A DNA stretch of 64,000 nucleotides from Artemisia argyi (GCA_030686995.1 CM060680.1:82264060-82328059), one strand, 5' to 3'. Positions 43,925 to 56,142 are shown, counted from the stretch's first letter. Program-made: numbers and translations. Notes: generated from the letters alone by a model not told the origin.

Positions 43925-46219
43925 AAAATGTTCTCAAAATCGCTTCGCTGTAAATATTTTTGAAAAAACAAAATACAAAATTTGAAAAACAAACAAAAAC
44001 AAAATACAAAAATATAAAATTTCAAAAAAATACAAAAACAATATAAAATCAAAAAATCCAAAAATATTCTTCTCACGACATGTCTCTCGTATAAATCAAT
44101 ATTCTGTACGTGTCTAGAAATGTCTTTCAAAAATGATACGGACGTGTACAGATGCTTGAACGGGAGTTCTTTATAATATTTTTCTAAAACATGTCGTATC
44201 TCAAAAGTTTCTTCACAATGGCTTTCGTATACTTCAGTACGAAACCCAGACCCGGATGATGACTTCTGATTATTTCAAATCAAGGACTCGTGTTTTTCAA
44301 GGATGAAATCTTTTTCAAAAAGTTCGAGTCTAAACAAACGAAAAAGACTTCAAACATAAACTCGTTTTTCCAAACAGAAATCTTGAGCACTTTTTCAAGA
44401 TTCATCAAAAGAGTTTTCAAAATCTTTCAAATGAGTGCTCAAGATAACTCCCTCAAAGCCCTTAATTGATTTTAAAATGTGCTATAATTAAGGGGGAGTA
44501 CAAAAACAAAAATGTTCAGAATTCATGCAAAATGAAAAATGTCTTTCTCTCCAAAAAGCGTTTTCTTAATCAGTTGATATCAAAAATATCACGATATGCT
44601 ATTTTTGAGGAGGAGAAGACATGATTAAAATGTGATCAAAGATGTTTAATGTTTGTGACTGAATCTCAGAAGAGCTCGACTCAGATAGTACCAATGAATT
44701 GACGAAGCTTAAAATGTCAGTAATCGAAAAGACTTGTCCTGGACGGGTAATAATTTCAAGCTAGTCTAACTAGTGATGTAAGCGTGTCTCGAATAGGACT
44801 TGTCTGAGTAGAATGTACCGTATCGAGAGACTTTCTTTGGACTTGACCAAGACGGGTAATAACTTCAAGCTAGTCTAACTAGCGATGTAAGCGTGTCTCG
44901 AATCGGTCATCTTCACTGAAAGTGGATCAATTCAAAAAGTACAAACTCCTCACGCATGTGAAAATTTCTTAAAAATCCATGAGCACATGTGAAGGGGGAG
45001 TCCTTCAAAAGAAACAAAAACTCTCAAAGTGCCTGCAAAAAATGTGTTTATATTCATAAACACTTTGAGAGATTTTCATAAATGGTTTCATGACAATTAT
45101 AGGATAGTCATGGAGTTATAAGGTGACTAAGGTTAGGAAAAAACCGTCATATGATCCACCAGAGCCGGAGGGATCTACCCAAGGACAATTCCAATAGATT
45201 AGAATTAGAAGTCCTTAGGAATGATTGAAAAAAGGAGAAAATGAGAAAGGTGAAAGAAGGGGTTGAAGAATTAAAAAGAAAAGTTATGAAAAAGGGTGAA
45301 AAGAAATAGCCCTCCATATTTTCAACCTTAGGGCAGACACCGGGTTCAATTCGTATGCTACGGGTTGTTGCTAATGTGACACATGATATTTCTACACTGG
45401 TTGTTCATCATTAAGGATGCCAGATGTAAACTTTAGAGTCGTACGCAGATCTTAGCAATCTGCCGAGAACGTTTATGAGAGGATTTACTTATGTATTTTC
45501 TTAATGATTGAACGGAAATTCCTATCAAGGTCAACATCAAGCAGCCCTAACAGCAGGTCACTTCGGTAATTCTTTATGGGTTACGCTTAGTGTTCGCGGT
45601 GGTTTCAAACGGTCTACAGTCGTGGAGTGATCCCCAGCGACTCACCCATTCGTTGAGCTACTTAGTAGGTCTCGTAAGCTCCCTCGGGAGTATCCAAAAT
45701 GGGAACGGACTTGGTAAGGGTTAGAAGGAGTCTTCACACTATGCTGTTGACGATCTCTAATTCCTTATCTATAAGTACCGGTTGATTTATTGCTAACTGT
45801 TTACCTGCAGCTATACGTCATCTCCATGGCAATGGATTCCACATGCTCATACATGCATCACAAAGTCAAAGGAAAGTTCTCACAAAGATCAAAGGATAGC
45901 AACAGTCAAAGAAAGATTCTATGCCAAAAAGAAGAATCTACAAAGTAAAGTGACAAAGATCAAAGTGAAAGAACGGGAATAACAAATGTATGTATGACAA
46001 AGACTTAAGACGTATGAGCATGTTGGAATGGCAGACAACCACCACAAACACAGAAGTGACGAAAGGCAGATGACATCATTGGATCACTTCAACATCAATG
46101 AAGCATGATGAACTAGAACTATGATTCATCTAGTGATTCTTAAAGACGTCAAGAGCTATGAATGATAAAGTTTAAAGACAAAGATGATGACGTCGCGCAA
46201 CCTTCAATGACCAACACTT
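43925..46219 (+). other. 2.3 kb non-coding 3' region of copia element
   Basis: No ORF. A 55-bp segment is repeated about 110 bp apart (near 44753 and 44860; shared CAAGCTAGTCTAACTAG and GATGTAAGCGTGTCTCGAAT). Polypurine-like AAGGGGGAGT occurs near 44490 and 44990 in addition to the true tract at 46220. Multiple tract-like motifs upstream of the 3' LTR are a known Sirevirus trait. Confidence 0.7.
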
Positions 46220-46229
46220 AGGGGGAGAT
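46220..46229 (+). promoter_or_regulatory. Polypurine tract
   Basis: AGGGGGAGAT directly abuts the TG of the 3' LTR at 46230, the position from which plus-strand DNA synthesis is primed in LTR elements. Confidence 0.9.
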
Positions 46230-46561
46230 TGTTAGAATCGTATTTTTATTTATAAAAAGTGTCGGTCATTAATGTGTAGTAATATGTTGCTTTAGAATAT
46301 CATTATGATGAATTTTATGTTTAGTTTTCATGATTTTATAAAGTCTAAGGGCTAGTTATGTAATAAGGTCAAAGATATGTGAAGCCCTAGACTACTAGTA
46401 TAAATATTCTTGTAATACCTCATTTTGAGGTTGGTTCTCTTAGTTATATCAAGGTCATTATTTCACACACTAGAGTTCCCACTCACTCTCTCTCTACTTA
46501 CTTTCTCTCTCTAGATTTAGGCAAGATTCATAAGTGATTAAGGTTGTTCTACGGTCCTACA
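46230..46561 (+). repeat. 3' LTR of copia element
   Basis: This is a 332-bp match to 26097-26457 with few substitutions and without the 29-bp internal duplication. It is followed by GAAAA, the right target duplication. Confidence 0.93.
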
Positions 46562-46566
46562 GAAAA

Positions 46567-48130
46567 CTTCAACGGCAGGTTGAGTTTGATTGGGATCTGG
46601 TGGTGGTTCATATGAGGTAACATTTCTTGTGGTAATAGTATTCGCATGCTCATGTCGAGCTTGTGGTGGTTGATATGGTGTATTTGAGTTATTCTTAGGG
46701 TTTGATTGAGTATTACTAGGAAGAGATCCAAAAGCTCGGCCAGATTGCTTGTCAGCAAATTTTTGAATTTAGCTTCTAGATTCTGAATCGAGGCTTGGTG
46801 ATTTTTGGTTTAGGACTCAAGTTTGTCTTTGAGGTCCATGAATGTTTTTTTGTCAAAAAGGTTTGTTGATTTTTGTTCTTTAATAAAGTCATTCAGTTAT
46901 GTTTGTATGTCTGGTTTTTCATCAGATTTTGTTGGTTTGAAAGGTTCTCGATTGTATTCAGCTTTTGTATTAGGTCTCCATCTATCACGATCACGATCGC
47001 GATCACGATAGTTATCGTAAAAACGAGTATGTCGAAATGTATTCATAAATTTGGCTTCCTCTTCACGAGACATAGGTGTGTCATCATCACTACAATTTGC
47101 AGTTGAATGATTTCCGCCACAATGATTACAACTTTCACATTTTTCTGTCATTTCTTTATACTGAGCATCCATTTTGATTGCCATGGCATCCATTCTAGCC
47201 ATAATTTTATCAGTATTAGAATTCCTACTGCCTTCATCGGCGAAAGCAACATTTTTTCGAAGAGAAGTTTTGGGTTTTTGATCTTTAGCCCAATCGAGTT
47301 TAAACAAGACTTTGTCTTCAAGAAGTTGATATGCTTGATTTGGTGTTTTATAGAGAAATATACCATCGGCTGCAGCGTTTAAAGCTTCTTGAGTTATTTC
47401 ATAAAGACCGTAGTAGAAGATTTTGATTATATTTCCTTTTCTTAAACCGTGTCCATGACTGTTTCTTAGCAGTTCTTTCATTCAAAGCCAGGCTTCGGTG
47501 AGATTTCACGTTTGTGTTTTGAGAATCCTCGGATTTCTCCAAGAATTTTATCGAATAGAGCTGGTGGAAAAAATCTACTAACGAAGGCAGTACAAAGCTC
47601 ATCCTAGGATCCAATGGTTCCTTCGTCGAGTTCGTCAAGCCAAGTTTTAGCTTCCCCCGTTAAAGATAAAGGGACATCATGAGTCTTACTGCTTCGGTTT
47701 CTGTAGCTCCGTATTTGAACATATCACAAACTACAAGAAATTCATGAATGTGTTTGTGAGGATCAGTTTTAGTTCGACCATCAAATTGATTGCCTTTGAC
47801 AAGAGTCAACTAATTTCCTTTTATTGCGAACTCATTTACGGTTCCAGGAATGGTAATAACTAGTCCAGGAGTAGGTGCAACGATACGATTGTTAGCCCAC
47901 ATAGGTTCATTATCAGCATCATCCGTTGTATCGTATAATTTGATTATCTTAATGAAAAATATGAAATTCGAGATATCGTCAATGGGTGTGTGGCGAATAC
48001 GAGGTTGTTTGGGTCTTTCATCTTTTCGAGAAATAGGAACTCTTTTGTTTTTATGTTTTCTTTTGTTTAAAGTTCTTTTAGGTTCTGATAAAGGTGAAAT
48101 AGGATCAGTTTCAGATGAACGAGTGTGCAT
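46567..48130 (-). pseudogene. Athila-like gag
   Basis: The gag starts at ATG 48130 (MHTRSSETDPIS), with a basic region and then IRHTPIDDISNF. After stops and shifts between 47810 and 47640, the capsid-like core reads LCTAFVSRFFPPALFDKIL-type sequence near 47570. HGHGLRKGNIIKIFYYGLYE and LYKTPNQAYQLLEDKVL follow near 47460-47290. A zinc-knuckle-like CNHCGGNHSTANC lies near 47110, then an Arg/Asp repeat (YRDRDRDRDRWR) near 47000. It is cut at 46566 by the copia insertion and continues at 26091. Confidence 0.75.
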
Positions 48131-48559
48131 CCAATTTAGAGAGCGAAATTTAAGTTAGTGTGACAAATTTCATTTTCAGAGTAAGTGAGTATGGCGTACA
48201 CGGCAAGGTGTGCAGCGTACTTGTGTGAAAGTGATAAGTACGTCGTACTAGAGTAGAAGTAAGGCGGTGTTATTTTTACCGAGAAGATTAATTTGAAAGA
48301 TAGAGATTCTGATGATCAGAAGATGATACTTTTTGATTTTTTTTAAAATACTGTGAAGTTTTAGGAAAAACGTCACAGATTTAAATAAATGTGTCGTACT
48401 TGGTCACAAGTACGACGGTGTTTGTGTGTTTTGTGAATAAGTGCGACGCACAAGAGTGTTTGTGCGGCGTGCTTTCTGCAACAGAAGAAACACAGTGTTC
48501 TGGTTTTTAAGAAAAATATGGTTTTGTTTGCTAGATTCACTTTGAAAATGCTTAAGGAA
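48131..48559 (-). other. Athila-like leader with palindromic words
   Basis: Non-coding. It holds about eight variants of AAGTGCGRCGCACTT (48180-48475). A clear tRNA primer site was not found. Confidence 0.5.
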
Positions 48560-49905
48560 AGCTTTAAACTTTGATGTGTAAGGAAAGCTTTAAATTTATA
48601 ATAGTTTCAATGATTTTAATAAACCAAACACACGGGTAAAGTATAACCCTCGTTGGTAATATAAGATTTAGGTAAGACCAGGTCGTATCGACAGGGACTT
48701 AGTTCGTTTAAGTATAAATGATTAGTAAACAAAACAATAGTTAACAAATAGCGATAAAGATAATATGGAGAATTCAAATTATAAAATGAATGATTGCTTG
48801 GATAGCTTGGATAATTAAGTTAGAATGCTTATGTTTGATCTAGTTTGATAATATGAGTAGAGTACAACTTCCAATTTCACCAATTTCATCAAAATAGCAA
48901 TTTCATAGTTTGTTATGTTCAATTCAAGATTTATATTTATCCACCAAGATACTTCTCTCGAGATAGTATCATATATCTAGTCTAGATTATTATCAATTCT
49001 ATAGGTAGATTTCTCGTTTCGAAGGCTAGAAACGCAGACAAGTCTCTTGAATTGCATGTAACAAATTGGTTCTTTCGACCTATCCCAACTAGTTAAATTC
49101 AATCAGTTTCAATAACAAACGTAACAAGACTAGAGACACAATAGTTCACAGCATAAACTTGAAATCGATAAAGATCAAAACATAATCATAATTCACTTTA
49201 TTATTAAAACATATCCAAGCAATCACAAGAGGTTTAGCCTCTCATGCCTAATGAGTTCATGACAACAGAAATGATTAAATAGTAAACAAGAGACATACAG
49301 ATTGGATTAATCAAATGGATTACACTAGTGTCATAAGTAACCAAGAGTTCGATACCAACAAGTATATAACGTCCTTGTCTGATTCGTTCCACGTCTGCTT
49401 CTGGCTCAAGATCACGAAATACTTCTTTCTTGACTTAGTGGTAATTGGTTATAGAGTGGAGAGTTCAAATGCTTGCAAATGAGCTCTATTTATAGGCTTC
49501 TGATATGCGAAGTGCGACGTACGTAGATTGTAAGTGCAGCGCACTTAGCTATTTTCTTGGCGCCAAAGTTTCATAAATTCAGAGGAAGTACGGCGCATAG
49601 AAAACATAAGACCGGCGCACTTTTATTAAATACTGATTCTTAACTTCCCTTCACCGGAGAACAAGTGCGGCGCACTGAGCTGGAAAACCGGCGCACTTAC
49701 GTGGAATAAAGGACTAATACGATAGACTTCTTATTTATTTACTTCGATTGATGAAATAGTAGCGTTTTTTTGATGTTTCTCGCTTTAGAGCATCCGAGAG
49801 TGAACATGCATTCATTTCATGCTGTTAAGTATCAAAAGTTCACACTAAATGATCATAAAACATATAATATAATGCTTGAGAATATGTATAATTAGAGCGT
49901 TATCA
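48560..49905 (-). repeat. 5' LTR of Athila-like element
   Basis: The minus strand starts TGATAACGCTC at 49905. It has a TATA box (CCTATAAATAGAG, minus) near 49490, and later a GACCTGGTCTTACC-type segment near 48680 that I recall from Athila LTRs. Six further copies of the palindromic word lie at 49500-49700, upstream of the TATA box. The inner edge is approximate, because the expected primer site is not recognisable. Confidence 0.6.
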
Positions 49906-51130
49906 GTATGTCTGTTAAATATGAATACCGCTTGAAAAAACTTGAAAGAACGAAATAGTTGTTGCTAGCTTCTATACAAATCAGCATCATTGTTCAAATT
50001 GTTAAACGCAAAGGAGTAACTACTTGATTTTTTTATCAAAACTTGGACATTATTTTGCTTCTATTTATATACGTTAGTCGTTGATGAGGCGAAATTTGTT
50101 ACGTTTTTAAAGGGTCATTTAAGCCTTAAGTCGTGATAATATGGTCAATTATAACCCTAAATCGTTCCTTTTGTCATTTTAGGTACTTTTGAGAAGAATT
50201 CTGGAAAACATAGCATTTTGGATGTTTTTGGAGCATAAAGTGAAGAAAACGACAAAGTCAATAATCCAAGCTGGAAATTACACCTGACGGCATCACCCAT
50301 TCCTAAGAGACGGCGTCAGCCTTTGTGACAAAATATGGAAATTACTTTTACACTTGACGCGCCAGAAGACTATTTGGGCATTAACACGTGACGGCGTCAC
50401 CCTTTATCAGAAGTAGGCCATCATGTGTATCTCTTAAGCGTGATGGCCTAGAACCCTTATAAAGTGACTGCGTCAAGAAGTTGGATTGGACGACAAGAAA
50501 CCCTAGCTGCGGCGAGATGACGGCGTCAACCATCAAAAGGTAACGCCGTTACCGTTGTAAATTTATATATAGTTTATGATCTTTCATTCATTAGTATGCA
50601 ACTTTGGAGAGGAACTTTGTCATACAAACCCTAGGTCGAATTTCAGAAGTTTTTAAGGGGTTCATACCCTTGTCTCTTCCATGTTTGATTAAAGATAAGT
50701 AATCTATCAATCATTCAATATGTCTATGTGTTGTTTGATTCTATCTTACGCTTGTCTTTCTTTTAACATGATAGGCTAGGTTTATTTGCATTTGCTTAGA
50801 TGTAGTGACACCTAGTTATTGATTATTGATTGATGGTTGGTTATTAATTGTTGTTGGGTGATTGTTAATCGATGTTTGGTTTAAGGAAACTAGCTAATCT
50901 CCTATACGGTAACTTGCTTGAACGTCTTAAGAAACATGAATCGGATGTGTACTACGATTTTAAAGGTTGTATTTAGTGCATGAGTGACTATTAAGGAGGC
51001 CATGGTAAGGATACTTAGCTTGTCGCCATAGGAAGAGATTGAAGCTTATAGAGTTGGGGAAGATCGTACATGTGACAACTGGCAATTTAGGGAGATATTT
51101 TAAAACCCGCATTACGTTAAAGTTTGATGA
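49906..51130 (+). repeat. LTR-like fragment with TGACGGCGTCA words
   Basis: No ORF. Eight variants of TGACGGCGTCA lie at 50283-50556, followed by a TATA-like TTTATATATAG near 50567. This order resembles the promoter part of the neighbouring Athila-like LTR, in opposite orientation. Boundaries are not resolved and the family is uncertain. Confidence 0.4.
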
Positions 51131-51472
51131 TAATTAAATGTTTGGAGTTTTATTTGCAACGGATTTGTAAAATTTAAACCGTGGTTTTAAATTATGAAAT
51201 TTATGTTGAATTAAATTTGAATTATTGTTTTGAGATGGAATTTATGTCGTGATTTATGATTGAGACGTCTTTTGGGCACTACGTTGACTCCGGCACTCGG
51301 AATAACCTAACACGTTTAAAAATTTTGATTTATGGTTTGGTTTATATATTAAATGAATGTATCGTGAAATTGTAAAATATTGGGAACGAGTTCGAGTTGA
51401 GGGTGTCGGGATATTTTGAAAAGTTTACGGAATTGGTCCTTGTATTTACTTAACTAGCCACTCCCCTCTCAC

Positions 51473-51623
<151 letters not shown>

Positions 51624-51737
51624 GTTTCAAAGAAAAGAAAAAAAATAAAAAATAATAAAGAGTAAATTGGTCCTTGTGGACCGGCCTTAACACACACTCA
51701 ACACAACACCCTCACCATCTTCATCATTCACATCTCC

Positions 51738-51738
<1 letters not shown>

Positions 51739-51806
<68 letters not shown>
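51739..51806. repeat. (TC)n microsatellite
   Basis: About 34 uninterrupted TC units, 115 bp after the trinucleotide array. Confidence 0.97.
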
Positions 51807-51807
<1 letters not shown>

Positions 51808-53341
51808 AACCCTAGCCGCCGCCCCACTCCGGTAGCCACCACCATCACACCGCTGACCCTACAACCCTACCATCACCACCATCTTAACCACCTTTACGTG
51901 CTCTTTCTTTTGGTGTAACTCACGCGCGACACAAACACCCCTAACCCGCTCGTTTGATCATCACCGCCACCTAAAACACCACCATCACTACTAATACTAT
52001 CGGGTTTTAAAGATTCTTGATTTTGGAGTCATCAAAAGGTAGGTAGTCACGTTTTTGCACCAAAGGTGCCATGATTTGGGTTCAAATCCGTGTATACACG
52101 GATTATATTGTTGGGTTTTGAAATATATTGATGGGAAATGGTATTTTGTTAATAAAAATGGGTTTGGTATCCGGGTTTGATGAGTTTCTCATGGAGGTCG
52201 AGTGAGACCATTAGTCATGGCTCACGGCTTGATGTGGTTCGAGCCTTGTGGCTTATTTTGTTGATGGTTTTGACCTAGTAATCTTGTAGCGAGGGTTTGG
52301 TATTTGGAGTTTGGTTTTGGCTTGGATTTGATGACCTTTTGATGTTGTTGTTGTTGTTGTGTGCCGCGACCCTAGAGGGTCCGTTTGGGCAGTTTTTGAG
52401 TGCTCGGATGAGCTTATGCCGAGACCAATTTGTCATGGGTTCGAGTCACCTTGACTCGTGGTCTTGCCGAGACCCAAGTGGGTCTCATGGCACGGGTTTG
52501 ACTTGGTAAATCACCCCGAAACTTGTGTATGTTTGATGTCCTTCTTGTTGTTGTTGTGTTAATATTGTTATTGTTGTGTTTAATTGTTTTGGCCGAATAC
52601 CATTTGATGGGTTGAGACCCTTTGTAGTCTCGAGAATGGGTATATGATTATTTTGGTGAAGTGTTGTCGATTATGTGGATGAATGGGGACCAATTGTGAG
52701 ACGGTCGCATTAATTTGACGGAGATAGGTTAGTCGGGTGCCGTAGTCGGACCCTATTGTTGTAGTTTGTGATATGGGACGAATGACGGAGTTGTGATATT
52801 GACATATTACTTTGGACTTGTGGTTGTGCGAGTTGGAGTCACGTTGACTTTCTAGTCAACGGTTGACTTCGGCAAACGCCATGACACTTTGGATTTGGAC
52901 AATGAGCCGATAGTGATGATTTAGACATGTGACTCATCTTTTATAACTCGATACAATTTATAATTAAACAAACAACTAAAAACTCGTAATAACTTATATA
53001 TCTATATAAACATTTATATAAATATATAAATGTGTAAACGAATATATATTTATATAAGTGCGTATATAATAAATTGGAGATCACGAGTAATAAAAATAAT
53101 AACGCTGACGATATATGTTGGAATATGAAAATAGTAAAATATTATCGAAAACTTTATTATAACTAAACTAGTATAATTAGAAATATAAATATAACGCGGA
53201 TTGTTTTACGAAATAAAGTAAACCTTGGGAAATAAAACGAGAACTTACGAGTTATAAGAGAATTGAGGGGACTTAAATCCAAGTTGACCATTTTATTAAG
53301 TGTTGACTTTTTGTGCTTGTCACGGATGTGTGATGTTAATA

Positions 53342-54205
53342 TGTGAAAAACTAGAAGGGGGGGGGGGGGTTGAATAGTTTTACGTCCGTTTTATAATTTA
53401 TAAAAACAAGTTTGTTTTAAAAACTTCGATTCTAGTTTATGTGATCTCAATACTTGCACTATATGAACAATTATATAGTAACTAACTAACTAAGCTAATA
53501 TTGTATAAGTAAATAAGTAAGTAATGAAAAGAGTTGGAAAGATGAAACCACAACACAAGGATTTATAGTGGTTCGGCTACAAGGTCACCTTCCTTGATCC
53601 TACTCCACTCCCCGAGTCACCTACTCGAGAGTTTTCTTCACTATGTCAACAAACTCCCTTATGGCGGAGAAAACCTTACACACCAATGTACACACCACAA
53701 CTTCGTCACAACTTAATCACAACTTCTACACAACTTCTTCACACCAATCTACTTCACACCTATCTTCTTCACACCAATCTTCTTCACACTAATCTACTTC
53801 ACACCTATCTTCTTCAAAACAACACTACTTCACTACTAATTAACTTCTTCTCCCTACACAACTTCTATTTCTTCTAAACTACTTATTACAAGCACAACAC
53901 AACTTCACAAATAATATACACACTATGCACAACTACTCTTCAATACTTCTTGAACTTAGTTGTAGAAGGAGTGTTCTTCTTTTGCACTTTGGATGAGGAT
54001 GGATGAGAAAGGATTGAATCACTTGAAACAATGATTAGTATTCTAATGATCAAAGGGTTTTGGAAGATGTTCAGAGAGTTTTAGATCTGAAATTTTAGTG
54101 CAAAAGGTGGGGAAAAATTTCAGGTTTAAGGTGGTATTTATAGGAGAAAATTTTTGACAGATTCTGACACAGGAGCCTGGCCGGTCCCCTTAATTCATGG
54201 CTAGT
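53342..54205 (-). repeat. Sirevirus LTR, truncated in U3
   Basis: On the plus strand it starts TGTGAAAAACTAGAAGG and matches 55683-55754 plus 59347-60120 closely. The match ends near CCCCTTAATT at about 54190-54205, so roughly 420 bp of U3 are missing and gag sequence follows directly. No PBS lies to its left, so it is the 3' LTR of the left unit. Confidence 0.85.
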
Positions 54206-55614
54206 CCCCTTAATTCATGGCCGGATACTCTTTGAATACTTATAATTTTACTAAGTGAGTTACTACTATTTTTAAATTTATCAAGTTTGCAAATTTCTTC
54301 CCTGAGTTTATCGTTTTCACTTTTAAGCTCTTGACATGATTTGCATTCTTCAAAAATTTCTTTACCCTTTTCAAGTTGATGTATTTTAATTTTTAGTTCT
54401 AGTACTTCATTTTCTAATTGGTTGTTTATATATTTTAGTGATTTGTTTTTAGCCATTACTTGTTGTCCTAATTTGCATAATCTATTGTATTCACTATCTA
54501 AATCTTTTTCATCTAATGATAAATTTTCATCACTAAAGTATTCGGTTTCGGAACGTACCTCACTTGATGTCTTTGCCATGAGACACATTTCTTCCTTTGT
54601 TGTTTCTTTCTCATCTTCATCGCTATCACTCCAAGCTCCTCCAACAATTGCTCTTTGATTTTGATCTCTTGTCATCATTGGACATTTTCCAATGAGGTGA
54701 TTTGGATCACCACACTTGAAACACTTTCTCTCATTCTTGCTATACTTGTCATCATTATTCTTTTGAGGCGCTCTCCTTTCATCGTGTGGTTGTCGAACGA
54801 ATCTTCCTCGCCTTTTGAAGAATTTCTTGAAATCTCTTACGGCCATGGCATATTTTTCGTCATCACTTTCGGAAGATGAGCTATCTTCGTTGTTGGATTC
54901 CTTTCTAGCTTTCAAGGCGATTGACTTGATTTGCTCTCATTTTCCTTTAACCATTTCAGAGTCCTTCTTTATAATTGCTTCGTAGACTTTCAAATTTCCA
55001 ATTAATTCATCAAGTTGCAACGTTGACAAATTCTTTGATTCTTCAATAGCCGTCACTTTAGCTCGCCATTTTGGGTGAAGAGCCCTAAGAAACTTCCTAA
55101 CAAAATTCTTACTAGAAAAATTCTCATCAAGTGCTTTTAAACTTGTGATGATAGTGTTAAATCTAGCGAAAGCATTATCAATTGATTCCTCTTCCGGAAT
55201 CGTGAATTCCTCATATTGTTGAACAAGTAGATCTATTTTATTATCTTTGACTTGATTATTACCTTGGTGAGTTATTAATAAAGAATTCCAAATTTCTTTT
55301 GCGGTTTCACACATAAAGATCCTTTCGTACTCTTTACGTGGTAGCGCATTATAAATAACCATTTCTGCTTCATTATTCTTAGCAAGTTTTCTTTTTAAAT
55401 CATCATTTTGTTTTTCAAAAGGTACGATTTCATCTTTCTTTGTTTCGGGGTTATTTTGAATAGGTAAAAAATCACCATTGGTAATAACATGCCAAAGATC
55501 TAGATCTTTTGATTTCACATAAGTTTCGAATCGATTTTTCCAATATAAAAATCCATCACTTTCAAATAGTGGTGGTCTTTGCATAGATTGCCCTTCTAAA
55601 TTTTCAGATTCCAT
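54206..55614 (-). pseudogene. Sirevirus gag
   Basis: The frame begins at ATG 55614 with a UBN2-type capsid ([56 protein letters not shown]). A TGA at about 54935 (VKGK*EQIKS) interrupts it; a CGA to TGA change explains it. The frame then runs on through an acidic Ser/Glu region, a CCHC knuckle [14 protein letters not shown] and a probable coiled coil, to SIQRVSG. There it fuses with LTR sequence (HELRGLAMN stop). Pol, any accessory ORF and the polypurine tract were deleted at this junction. Confidence 0.88.
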
Positions 55615-55665
55615 AGATTGTTACAAGTTTTAAAATACAATATATTTTAAAGATCTTGCAAGACG

Positions 55666-55680
55666 TGGCTCCTGATACCA
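55666..55680 (-). promoter_or_regulatory. Primer binding site (tRNA-iMet)
   Basis: The minus strand reads TGGTATCAGGAGCCA just inside the LTR edge at 55683. It starts with the iMet complement and marks 55683-60556 as the 5' LTR of the left unit. Confidence 0.85.
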
Positions 55681-56086
55681 ATTGTGGAAAACTAGAAGGA
55701 GGGGGGGGGGGGGTTGAATAGTTTTACGTCCGTTTTATAATTTATAAAAACAAGTGTAACAATTCACATTTTCTGGTTAATTACTTTTCCCGGAAAATTT
55801 CACTAATCATTTTTACTATTCATTTTTCCCGAAAACTTTCCCGAAAGTTAATTTTTATTTGATATTCTCGAGTGATAAATCATTTCCATGGCAAATTAAA
55901 AGTTTAACTTTCATAAGCTCACTTTCGTGAAAGTTATTAAGGAATTACACGTTTTAGGGTAAAACGACATTCAGAAATTCTACGCACAACGAAATTCGAC
56001 CGCGTTAAGTGACCCCGCATCAGAAAAATGTTTGACACACTCATGATTTATTTGAGAATTAATCGTGACTGAGAAAAACATGACCA

Positions 56087-56142
56087 AAGACTTCCCGGCA
56101 GGTCACCCAAGCCTGTACTACTCTCGCATGAGCACGCTTAAC
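56087..56142 (-). ncRNA. 5S-rRNA-like segment inside the solo LTR
   Basis: On the minus strand, TTAAGCGTGCTCATGCGAGA and then GTGACCTGCCGGGAAGTC match the 3' half of plant 5S rRNA, covering the internal promoter boxes A and C with a few changes. The 5' half of the gene is replaced by other sequence. It is therefore not a functional 5S gene. LTRs with 5S-derived promoters are known from the Cassandra elements. Confidence 0.7.

Larger units (their letters stand above)
26097..46561 (+). mobile_element. Sirevirus-like Ty1/copia element, nested host of a second insertion
   Basis: LTRs at 26097-26457 and 46230-46561 start TGTTAG and end CCTACA. GAAAA precedes the left LTR (26092-26096) and follows the right one (46562-46566), a clean 5-bp target duplication. 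The order is PBS, gag with coiled-coil extension, protease, integrase, RT and RNase H, a 2.3 kb non-coding tail, polypurine tract. Removing 29221-38127 restores the gag frame. Without the nested part it is about 11.6 kb. It lies in the Athila gag-protease linker. Confidence 0.93.
21600..49905 (-). mobile_element. Athila-like Ty3/gypsy element split by nested insertions
   Basis: On the minus strand the order is 5' LTR (to 49905), leader, gag (48130-46567), a break by the copia element at 46561-26097, then protease, RT, RNase H and integrase down to about 21780. The wording AYWALKSCNLDLIAAGEKR in the integrase tail and the HGHGLRKG...IFYYGLYE gag region resemble Athila/Tat elements. No 3' LTR is seen; the element abuts unrelated gag debris near 21500-21650. 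Every domain carries stops or shifts. The left boundary is approximate. Confidence 0.75.

Noticed and set aside
53686..53877. ORF with repeated His-Thr-Leu-Leu units (also near 59622)
   Set aside because: It comes from tandem CTTCTTCACACC units inside a Sirevirus LTR, present in both LTR copies.
56087..56142. Functional 5S rRNA gene
   Set aside because: Only the 3' half matches and it is embedded in an LTR; there is no tandem 5S array or terminator layout.
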